Source: Corynebacterium glaucum (GTDB lineage: Bacteria; Actinomycetota; Actinomycetes; Mycobacteriales; Mycobacteriaceae). Taken from it: a stretch of 64,000 bases of DNA. This document shows positions 19,063 to 26,142 of the stretch, piece after piece; position 1 is the first letter of the stretch; every line of letters begins with the position of its first letter. The position numbers and the translations under genes were made by a program. The notes under the pieces were generated by a model that was given only the letters and a program-made list of their open reading frames with translations, was not told the origin of the DNA and ran no database searches. The stretch spans positions 868,001 through 932,000 of the forward strand of contig NZ_CP047358.1 in the NCBI RefSeq assembly GCF_030408855.1. The letters run 5' to 3'.

Positions 19063-19311
19063 CTAGCGCATGTCGATGCCGCCGGTGCCCGCCTCGATGA
19101 TTTTGGTGGTGGTCGCGATAGCACACAGCAGCGGCATCGGGGCGGAGGCCTGCAGCGCGAAGTGGTGGACTCGGAAGGACGCGTTGTTCACGCCGATTTC
19201 GTCCGCAGCCTGGGTGATCTCCAGACGAGTCTTGCCGATCTTTTCCGCAGATGGCCCGCACTAGCTGCCGAAGGCGTAATGCCCGAAGCTTAAGAAGCCG
19301 AACGCTTTCAT
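19063..19311 (-). pseudogene. N-terminal remnant of LLM-class flavin-dependent oxidoreductase
   Basis: Minus-strand translation begins at an ATG with a plausible ribosome site (AAGGAG) and gives 'MKAFGFLSFGHYAFGS' followed by a stop. It then continues 'EITQAADEIGVNNASFRVHHFALQ', '-APMPLL' and 'IDMR', the N-terminal pattern of luciferase-like monooxygenases, before ending in another stop. It is about a quarter of a gene. A C-terminal piece of a similar protein lies beside repeat copy 6. Confidence 0.6.
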
Positions 19312-19369
19312 TGGATAACACTCCTTTTGATGGTGTTAACGAGAGGGAGTAACTTTGCAACGACATACC

Positions 19370-19393
19370 GTGGAGTTCAAGTTCAACGTAACG
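19370..19393 (+). repeat. ychF 3'-end repeat, copy 2
   Basis: It matches the ychF 3' end except at GTGGAG and the final four bases (AACG). The left flank 'TTTGCAACGACATACC' resembles the flanks of copies 3, 5 and 6 rather than ychF. A serine recombinase gene remnant begins 23 nt to the right. Confidence 0.85.
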
Positions 19394-19416
19394 TAAGGCG
19401 CGCCAGTGTTAGTCAT

Positions 19417-20030
19417 ATGACAACACGTGCTGCCATTTACCGTCGCATCTCGCTCGATGCTGCAATGGACGGTCTTGCCATCGAGCGTTAGCGAGAAGAC
19501 TGTGAAGCGATTGCAAAGCAGCGTGGCTGGACTGTCGTGCCCACCTATGTGGATCAGTCGATCTCGGCCTCTAATAAAGACGTGGCACGTCCTGACTACG
19601 ACGCGATGGTCCTAGCTATGAGCGAGGCGAGCTAGACGCAATTATCTGCTGGGACTTGGATCGTCTAACACGACAGCCTGCGCAGCTCGAAGAGTGGATC
19701 GACAGAGCAGAAGAGCACGGGTTGAAGCTTGTCACCGCGAATGATGATGCGGACCTCAGTACTGACGGAGGCCGGATGTTCGCGCGCATCAAGGCGGCCG
19801 TGGCACGCGGTGAAGTCGAGCGTAAAGGGGCTAGGCAGTTACGCGCCCAACAGCAGCGTGCTGAGCAAGGGCGCTGGTGTTCCGGCGGTGCACGTCCTAT
19901 TGGCTACAGCTCAACAGGTGAGATCATCTCTGCTGAGGCGGAGGCTGTACTTGGTATCTATCGTGCTATCGAACGCGGTAATTCCATGCGCGATATCGCC
20001 AGCGTGCAGTGCATTGCTGCTTCAATTGGC
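19417..20030 (+). pseudogene. Large serine recombinase, degenerate
   Basis: The N-terminus 'TTRAAIYRRISLDAA' carries the catalytic Ser of the resolvase/invertase fold, but codon 25 is TAG. The frame shifts about 70 codons in, just before 'LDAIICWDLDRLTRQ'. The remaining resolvase domain ('DLSTDGGRMFARIKAAVARGEVE') and the start of the recombinase domain ('GGARPIGYS') follow, then the gene breaks off. The zinc-ribbon and coiled-coil parts needed for integration are missing. Its start codon sits beside repeat copy 2, the expected place for the integrase of an element that used this site. Confidence 0.8.
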
Positions 20031-20056
20031 CCTTCTTGCGTGCTCTCTACTGTCCC

Positions 20057-20180
20057 AGCCACTTTATTGACACGTAGATTGCACTATGTACTAGGCAGCT
20101 ATTTCATTGACACGTTAATTAAACAGTGAAGTGGCCAGCCATTCTATAGGCACGTTTACTGCGCAATAGATTGACACCAA
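20057..20180. repeat. 40-bp period tandem repeat
   Basis: TTGACACGT occurs at 20067 and 20107 and as TAGGCACGT at 20147, each preceded by CAGCYA and an A/T-rich pentamer, giving an exact 40-nt period. A further TTGACACC follows at 20171. The block separates the recombinase remnant from the truncated ccdA. It may be a set of recombinase or transposase binding sites or a degraded transposon end. Confidence 0.6.
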
Positions 20181-20512
20181 CGCCGTGTCCACTACTCGGG
20201 GGACACCCCCGGTGACGGTGGCCAGCACAAAGACGATGGTGAAGCCGAGAATGAACAACCCGGCCGCACCCGCTACCGCCCACTGGCGTTTGGTGACCAC
20301 CGTGCCCCCTCGGCGTCGTAGTCGACCTCCCCGCCGACCACACTGGCCAGATACGACATATACCCGGGTACCAGGGGTACGACGCACGGGGAGGCGAACG
20401 AGATCAGACCCGCAGCTGCCGCAGCCAGGATGCCGATCATCAGTGGCCCGGTGGCCGAGGCGTCGGCGAACTGCTGGCCGATCGCCAACTACGCCATCAC
20501 ATCGACGGTCAT
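20172..20512 (-). pseudogene. Truncated CcdA-like thiol-disulfide membrane protein
   Basis: The start ATG overlaps the tlpA stop (ATGA), but the eighth codon is TAG. The frame then gives the CcdA/DsbD signature 'LISFASPCVVPLVPGYMSYL'. A shift at a G-run (near 20310) leads into another membrane helix, and the gene ends at the 40-bp repeats. About a third of a normal CcdA is left, so it cannot carry electrons across the membrane. Confidence 0.75.
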
Positions 20513-21140
20513 GATGCTGGTGCCTCCTCGGCCAGCGGCAGGGCGGCATCAAGGATGTCATCGGCGGTGACTTCCCTCAGGAACACCGCGGCCGGGCGGT
20601 GGCTTCGGTCCAGGACAATGGTGGTCGGGATGACCGAGGTCGGCACCCCACCCAGGGCCGCAGCGATACGAAACGGCGGGTCGTAGATCGAGGGATAGGT
20701 CACCGCGTTGTCGAGTTTGAAGTCCTGGGCGATGGTCTGGTTGTAGTCACGGACGTTGATGCTCAGCACCGTGCCACCGAGGGGGTCGAGAGTCTCCTGG
20801 ACAAGCTGCAGGTCATCGACTTCCGCCCGACACGGTGCACACCACTGGCCCCAAGCGTTGAGGACGACGACCTCGCCTTCAAAATCAGACAGGCTGATCT
20901 CATCACCCGCCTCCTTCAGTGACGGGCCGGAGAAGTCCGGCAGCGGGGCACGTTCCTCCTTTGCGTAGATAATCTCGGTTTGGCCTCCTGGTGAGTGGAA
21001 CTGGAAGGTGCCCCCGACGGCGACGGCGTTTCGGGCGCCGTCGCCTGAGAACAGGCCACCAGGGTCACGGCGGTGAGCACCGCGGCAACCGCGATGGCGG
21101 CTCTGCGGGGGTGTGCTCGGTATGGATTAGATCTCCTTAT
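20509..21140 (-). pseudogene. TlpA/ResA-like thioredoxin lipoprotein, frameshifted
   Basis: A lipoprotein signal peptide ('AAVLTAVTLVACS') and the thioredoxin domain are in different frames. The shift is at a TCTC duplication directly after the lipobox Cys. The domain is otherwise complete with the active site 'WCAPC' and a late 'VIPTTIVLD'. Removing the extra TC would restore one protein of about 200 residues. Together with ccdA it would have formed an extracytoplasmic thiol-reduction pair serving copper proteins. No convincing start codon remains. Confidence 0.7.
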
Positions 21141-21274
21141 TCCGGGGCGGTGGGGAAGAAGACGGTGTTCTGCTTGTCCCGGAAGACCACAACACCGAGG
21201 GAGGTCATCGTGCTGCCCGGTGGGTGGTCTGCAGCGACTCTGCCCACCTCGGCACTCAACCCTGCTGTGGGGGG

Positions 21275-22756
21275 TTACTCGTAGCGAAGCGAGCTGAGCA
21301 TCCCGGTTTCCATGTGATAGGCGTTGTGGCAGTGAAATGCCCACTCACCGGGGTTGTCAGCGATCAGGTCGGCGATCATGGTTTCACCGTGGCGGAGAAG
21401 GACGGTGTCCTTGCGTAGCCCGCCGCTGCCGGGCAGCGCCCATGTGTGGCCGTGGATGTGCATGGGATGGGGCATCATGGTCCTGTTGCGCATGACCATC
21501 CGCAGGCGCTGGCTCTCCTGCACGGTTGCGGAGGAGGATTGGCCGTCGGTGAGAATGCTCCATTCATACGGCATCATCTGCCCGCCCAGGTCGATGCTGA
21601 CTTCTCGGTCTGGTGTGCCCTCGGGCAGGAGTGCACGGTCTGCTGGCTTTAGGGAGGACAGAAGCAGTCCGGTGGACGACAACTCGGGGAAGTCGACATC
21701 GGGGCGGGGGGCCTGGCCGCCGGCGGTGCGGATGACGGCGAAGGCGCGGTCGTCCTTACCCACCGCCAAAGCCGTGAGCGGGAATATGCCGTCGCCGAGG
21801 ATGACCTCGACGTCGACACGCTCGCCCATCGACAGGTAGATCGATTCGGTCTCCCTGGGCTGGACAGGGAAGCCGTCGGTGTGGGTGACGGTCATGCGGT
21901 GACCACCGAGGGCCACCTTGAAGATGGTGTCACCGCCGGAGTTGATAAACCGCAGGCGGGCCTTGTCGCCCGGGCGAGCCTCGAAGGTCCGGTGAGCACG
22001 GGGGATACGTCCGTTGATGAGGTAGTGCGGATACATCACATCGCCGGCATCCCCGCCCAGTACCCGGTCCGGGGTGCCGTGCATCATCTGGCCGTGACCT
22101 CCCATTCCCATCCTCCCGTTATGGTCGCCCGAACCCATTCCGGTGAGCTTGTCGAGCTCATCGTCGGGAGTGCCCTGAATGCCATCGACCCAGTCGTCGA
22201 GCACGATGGTCCACTCGACGTCCTGGTCCTCAGCGTCTTGCGGGTCACGGATGATCAGAGGGGCGTGGAGGCCGCGATCAAGCTGCAGGCCGGTGTGGGA
22301 ATGGTAGAAGTAGGTGCCACCGTGGGGGACTTCAAAAACATAGGAGAAAGACTCGCCAGGTTCAATGGGGTCCTGGGTCATGCCGGGCACACCGTCGGCT
22401 GCGTTGTGGAGTGCGATGCCGTGCCAGTGGATGGAGGTGCTCTCAGGCAGTTCATTGGTGATATCGACCTGCAGGACGTCGCCGGCGGTGGCCTCAATGG
22501 CCGCATCCCCGGTGTCAGAGACGTATCCCCACGTGTTGGCTTCGATGCCGCCGATATCCAGGGAGAGGGGCCGGGCGGTCAGTGTCCGGCGCACCGTCGG
22601 CTCACCGAGCGCAGTGGGGGTGGGAGTGGGGCGAAGGGAGGGACCTGGTGCCGAGGCAGCGGGTCCAGGGTCGCTGGTGCAGGCGGCCAGGGCGCCGGTG
22701 CCGGCGAGGACGAGCCCGCCGAGCAGAAACTGTCGTCGGGAAAACGCGTTCGTCAT
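21275..22756 (-). CDS. Multicopper oxidase (copper tolerance, CueO/CopA-like)
   Basis: A 493-residue exported multicopper oxidase that probably oxidises Cu(I) to the less toxic Cu(II). A twin-arginine signal ('SRRQFLLGG') is followed by a lipobox with Cys26. The four copper-ligand motifs are present: HWHG (110-113), HSH (152-154), HPMHIHGH (430-437) and HCHNAYHMETGM (475 on). A Met/Gly/His-rich insert near residue 225 resembles the Met-rich copper-loading region of CueO. The ATG follows AGGAAGG. It is downstream of cueP and intact, although the genes beyond it are decayed. Confidence 0.93.
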   Translation of the reverse strand: MTNAFSRRQFLLGGLVLAGTGALAACTSDPGPAASAPGPSLRPTPTPTALGEPTVRRTLTARPLSLDIGGIEANTWGYVSDTGDAAIEATAGDVLQVDITNELPESTSIHWHGIALHNAADGVPGMTQDPIEPGESFSYVFEVPHGGTYFYHSHTGLQLDRGLHAPLIIRDPQDAEDQDVEWTIVLDDWVDGIQGTPDDELDKLTGMGSGDHNGRMGMGGHGQMMHGTPDRVLGGDAGDVMYPHYLINGRIPRAHRTFEARPGDKARLRFINSGGDTIFKVALGGHRMTVTHTDGFPVQPRETESIYLSMGERVDVEVILGDGIFPLTALAVGKDDRAFAVIRTAGGQAPRPDVDFPELSSTGLLLSSLKPADRALLPEGTPDREVSIDLGGQMMPYEWSILTDGQSSSATVQESQRLRMVMRNRTMMPHPMHIHGHTWALPGSGGLRKDTVLLRHGETMIADLIADNPGEWAFHCHNAYHMETGMLSSLRYE

Positions 22757-22826
22757 GATTTAACCTTCCTGGTGTAAGTATTCAGTGACACGGGAGACAG
22801 GCGCAGGTGAGGACCCTGCTGAGCCA

Positions 22827-23402
22827 TCACGTCAGGCGCAGGTCTGTGACACAGGTGGCACCGTCGTCGGTGGTGGAAAACTCCGTGGTGCCGGTACGCC
22901 CCTGGTAGCTGACCTCAATCAGGCCGGTGACATCATCGGGAAGCCAGAAGCCAATAAACCCGTTGTCGAAGGTGGTTGTCGCCTCGTCCACCAGCACCTC
23001 ACCGGTCGCCTCATCGGTGATCGTGACCTGGATGTCCTCATTGCTGAGTTCCCCCAGGCAGGTCGTGAGGCTGTGGTAAAAGCAGTCGTGGGTGGAGGTG
23101 AGATAGGGTGCGATCGAGACATACGTCTGATTGTCGGGAAGATCGACCACGACTTCCTGGTCACCGCTCGAGAGCAGCAGCTCATCGGCACGCACTGAGG
23201 CGATCAGATCCGTGGGACGCTCAGCGACCTTCTGCCGGTCGAGGTGATCAATGATCTCCACCGCGTCCATGTCGGCCAGGCCATGGGTAGTCAGGAATGT
23301 ATCCTGGGACACCGTCCCGTCGGCCGTGGGTTCCGGGTCGGCGGCCGAACACCCCGTGAGGGCGAGGGCAAGGGCGGCGGCTGCGATCGCTGCTCGTTTC
23401 AC
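22827..23402 (-). CDS. cueP: CueP-family copper-binding lipoprotein
   Basis: A 191-residue secreted protein with lipobox 'LTGC' (Cys18). The conserved CueP core is recognisable: 'HDCFYHSLTTCLGEL' with paired Cys and His, 'GFIGFWLP', and a C-terminal Cys in 'TCVTDLRL'. CueP binds copper outside the membrane and limits its toxicity. GTG was chosen because AAGGAG lies 6 nt upstream. It heads the leftward copper genes, with a CopR box about 330 bp upstream. Confidence 0.85.
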   Translation of the reverse strand: MKRAAIAAAALALALTGCSAADPEPTADGTVSQDTFLTTHGLADMDAVEIIDHLDRQKVAERPTDLIASVRADELLLSSGDQEVVVDLPDNQTYVSIAPYLTSTHDCFYHSLTTCLGELSNEDIQVTITDEATGEVLVDEATTTFDNGFIGFWLPDDVTGLIEVSYQGRTGTTEFSTTDDGATCVTDLRLT

Positions 23403-23728
23403 GTCAATCTCCTTGGATCGTGGCAACACTGTGAGAAGACACCGCCTCAAGGTCGATGCCATACCTTTATCTAGCACGGGTGCCGGACGGACTAGAAGCC
23501 AAATACCCTGCTCATAGCGTTATAGCAGGGCGAAGAGGGGGTGAATTCGGTGGGCTGGGTCACCACCGAGACACCACCCCACAGCCGTGGGCGATGTCCT
23601 TCTACCCGCCCCGGGTATGCGGTGCAGGCAGTGAAAATCCCTGGTGGCGCCTGCTGAACCGACCAGGGGAGGCGATGCCGCCGGCCCGGGGTGGGGCACA
23701 GGGGTGACGGCGGTCGAAGGGTGATATT

Positions 23729-23748
23729 TGAAGATTTGATGAAGATTT
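23729..23748. promoter_or_regulatory. CopR binding box
   Basis: TGAAGATTT-GA-TGAAGATTT: two identical 9-mers 11 bp apart. This equals the tandem motif reported for CopR of Corynebacterium glutamicum. It lies between cueP and copR and probably drives copper induction of copRS. Confidence 0.85.
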
Positions 23749-23793
23749 CCCCGCCGGGCACTGAGCGAGGGTGGTATTCCCCCTGGACGGAGT

Positions 23794-23799
23794 GATACT
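23794..23799 (+). promoter_or_regulatory. Candidate -10 box of copRS
   Basis: GATACT ends 7 nt before the copR ATG, 45 bp downstream of the CopR box. The spacing fits a leaderless, CopR-activated transcript. Confidence 0.5.
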
Positions 23800-23806
23800 G
23801 GGGTCT

Positions 23807-24529
23807 ATGGCTGACCGCACACCGACCACCGCCACGCCCCCGGGGCGGGTGCTGGTCGTCGATGATGAACAACCCCTGGCTCAGATGGTGGCCTCCTACC
23901 TCATCCGGGCCGGCTTCGATACCCGCCAGGCGCACACCGGCACCCAGGCCGTGGACGAGGCCCGTCGCTTTTCCCCCGATGTTGTGGTGCTGGATCTGGG
24001 GCTGCCCGAACTCGACGGCCTGGAGGTGTGCCGACGGATCCGCACCTTCTCGGACTGCTACATCCTCATGCTCACCGCGCGTGGCAGCGAGGACGACAAG
24101 ATCAGCGGTTTGACCCTGGGGGCGGATGACTACATCACCAAACCTTTTAGCATCCGGGAACTGGTGACCCGGGTGCATTCGGTGCTGCGCCGCCCGCGCA
24201 CCAGCATCACCCCACCGCAGGTGACCACCCCCTTGATCGTTGGTGACCTCATCCTTGACCCCGTCGCCCATCAGGTGCGGGTGGGGGAGACGACCGTGGA
24301 GCTCACCCGCACGGAGTTCGAGCTGCTGGTTGCCCTGGCCCTGCGCCCCGGCCAGGTGCTGACCCGCCACGACCTGGTCACCGAGGTCTGGGACACCACC
24401 TGGGTCGGTGATGAACGCATCGTCGATGTCCACATCGGCAACTTGCGTCGCAAGCTCGGCACCGACACCCGGGGCCGGGGGTTTATCGACACCGTGCGTG
24501 GCGTGGGCTACCGGGTGGGGCAGCCATGA
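23807..24529 (+). CDS. copR: Copper-responsive OmpR/PhoB-type response regulator
   Basis: A 240-residue response regulator: a receiver domain with acidic pocket 'VDDE' and phospho-acceptor Asp63 in 'VVLDLGLPELDG', then a winged-helix DNA-binding domain ('LTRTEFELLVALALRPGQVLTRHDLV', 'VDVHIGNLRRKLG'). It is coupled to the kinase gene by an ATGA overlap. The CopR label rests on the box upstream and the surrounding copper genes. The ATG gives the leaderless spacing; a GTG 12 codons earlier is less likely. Confidence 0.9.
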   Translation: MADRTPTTATPPGRVLVVDDEQPLAQMVASYLIRAGFDTRQAHTGTQAVDEARRFSPDVVVLDLGLPELDGLEVCRRIRTFSDCYILMLTARGSEDDKISGLTLGADDYITKPFSIRELVTRVHSVLRRPRTSITPPQVTTPLIVGDLILDPVAHQVRVGETTVELTRTEFELLVALALRPGQVLTRHDLVTEVWDTTWVGDERIVDVHIGNLRRKLGTDTRGRGFIDTVRGVGYRVGQP

Positions 24530-25653
24530 ATCACGGACCCGGCCTGACCTTCCGCTTCCTGGCCGCCCAGGTGTTGGTCGCGGTGATTAGCCTGCTGGTG
24601 GCCGCGGCCGTGGCCACGATGGTGGGCCCGACCCTGTTCCATGATCATATGTTGATGACCGGCCAGGAGAACCCCTCGCTGGAGCTGTTCCATGCCGGGC
24701 AGGCCTACCGGGACGCCAACCTGATCACCCTGGCCGTCGCCCTGCCCACCGCCTTGATCAGCGCCCTGCTGGCCAGCCTGTGGTTATCGCGTCGCCTGCG
24801 CATCCCCCTGCAGGATCTCACCCGCGCCGCTACCGGCCTGGCGGCCGGCAACTATCGTATCCGTGTGCCCGCCGGAGAAGCAGGCCCCGAGGTCACCACC
24901 CTGGCGCATGCCTTCAACACCATGGCCGACCGGCTGGAACACACCGAACAGGTCCGCCGCCAGATGCTCTCTGATCTGGCCCACGAAATGGGCACCCCCT
25001 TATCGGTGCTCACGGTCTACCTCGATGGTCTCCAGGACGGGGTCGTGGACTGGAATAATGCCACCCACACGATCATGGCTGACCAACTCACCCGCCTGAC
25101 CCGGTTGATGGAAGACATCGACGATGTCTCCCGGGCCCAGGAACACCGGATCGATTTGGACCTGGCGGAGGAAGGGCTCGGGGATCTGCTCCATACCGCC
25201 GCTGCTGCCGCGGGGGAAGCTTATGCTGACAAAGGCGTCGATTTACAGGTCGAGACCATTACGGACACCGCCCGGGTGCTCGTGGACCGGCAACGCTTCG
25301 GCCAGGTGATGAGCAATCTCCTGTCGAACGCGCTACGGCACACCCCAGCCGGCGGGCTGGTCCGGATCAGCGTCCACCGACAGGGGGCGTCCACCGCGCT
25401 CATCCACGTCGCCGATGACGGCGAGGGCATCCCACCTGGCCAGCTCGAACACATCTTTGAACGCTTCTACCGGGGGGATGCCGCCCGCAGCCGGGACAAC
25501 GGCGGGGCCGGTATCGGTCTGACCATCTCCAAGGCATTGATCGAGGCCCACGGCGGCACTCTCACCGCCACCTCCCCCGGACCCGGTCGCGGAGCGGTGT
25601 TTGCCCTCCGCCTCCCGCTGTCCCCTCCCGACAGTGAGGAGGCTGCTCGGTGA
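24526..25653 (+). CDS. copS: Copper-sensing histidine kinase
   Basis: A 375-residue membrane kinase with two helices (about 13-33 and 66-86) framing a very short extracytoplasmic loop containing His and Met residues ('FHDHMLMTG'). HAMP, a HisKA domain with phospho-acceptor His153 ('LAHEMGTPLS') and a HATPase domain ('NLLSNALRH', 'DDGEGIPP', 'GGAGIGLTI') follow. The His/Met loop is a plausible Cu(I) site. It forms one transcriptional unit with copR. Confidence 0.9.
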   Translation: MNHGPGLTFRFLAAQVLVAVISLLVAAAVATMVGPTLFHDHMLMTGQENPSLELFHAGQAYRDANLITLAVALPTALISALLASLWLSRRLRIPLQDLTRAATGLAAGNYRIRVPAGEAGPEVTTLAHAFNTMADRLEHTEQVRRQMLSDLAHEMGTPLSVLTVYLDGLQDGVVDWNNATHTIMADQLTRLTRLMEDIDDVSRAQEHRIDLDLAEEGLGDLLHTAAAAAGEAYADKGVDLQVETITDTARVLVDRQRFGQVMSNLLSNALRHTPAGGLVRISVHRQGASTALIHVADDGEGIPPGQLEHIFERFYRGDAARSRDNGGAGIGLTISKALIEAHGGTLTATSPGPGRGAVFALRLPLSPPDSEEAAR

Positions 25654-25692
25654 CCACACCCTGCCCCGCGTGAGGGCCGTGCCCTGCACCCC

Positions 25693-25722
25693 TTGAAAAT
25701 ATACCCCCGGGGGGTATATGCT
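25693..25722 (+). promoter_or_regulatory. Promoter overlapped by CsoR-like palindrome
   Basis: TTGAAA (-35) and TATGCT (-10) are 18 bp apart, and the spacer is filled by the palindrome TATACCCCCGGGGGGTATA. C/G-rich palindromes of this kind are typical operators of CsoR-type Cu(I) repressors. No csoR gene is in the window, so a chromosomal CsoR would have to act in trans on the chaperone and ATPase genes. Confidence 0.75.
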
Positions 25723-25764
25723 AGCGAGCGTTACCGCATCCCACCGACCCATAGGAGCTTTCCC

Positions 25765-26091
25765 ATGATCACCTCCCCGCCCCGCCTCTTGCCGATGGCC
25801 TCCCACGGCTGCAGCTGTTGCGGACCTGCCTCACGTGCCGACACCGCCTCCATCCCTGCCGCCAGCGACTCGTCAGCAGGAGGGGCCTCCCCTAGCTACC
25901 AGGTCACCGGCCTTACCTGCGGGCACTGCGCGAAAAGCGTGACCCAGGCCCTTCAGGCCCTCCCCCAGGTCGACGACGTCCAGATTGATCTCGCTGCTGG
26001 TGGTGTTTCCACCGTCACGGTCACCGGTGCCGTACCTCCGGAGATGGTTCGTCGGGCCATCGAGGAGGCCGGCTACACCGTCTTATCCTGA
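25765..26091 (+). CDS. Heavy-metal-associated (HMA) copper chaperone
   Basis: A 108-residue protein with an HMA domain at residues 44-108, whose metal site 'GLTCGHC' has Cys52 and Cys55. An N-terminal extension carries an additional Cys cluster 'CSCC' (16-19). It probably delivers Cu(I) to the ATPase encoded 51 bp downstream. An AGGAG lies upstream of the ATG, and the gene follows the CsoR-like promoter. The N-terminal Cys cluster is unusual for a CopZ-type chaperone. Confidence 0.88.
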   Translation: MITSPPRLLPMASHGCSCCGPASRADTASIPAASDSSAGGASPSYQVTGLTCGHCAKSVTQALQALPQVDDVQIDLAAGGVSTVTVTGAVPPEMVRRAIEEAGYTVLS

Positions 26092-26142
26092 TCAGTTTTG
26101 CCCATCATCTCGACCCCGACCGGGTTGAGCGGAAGGAACGTC

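Noticed and set aside
17236-19293. 685-codon open frame on the plus strand opposite merA
   Set aside because: It is antisense to a clear merA gene and runs through the merR region in another frame; the residue pattern is high-GC shadow with no motif.
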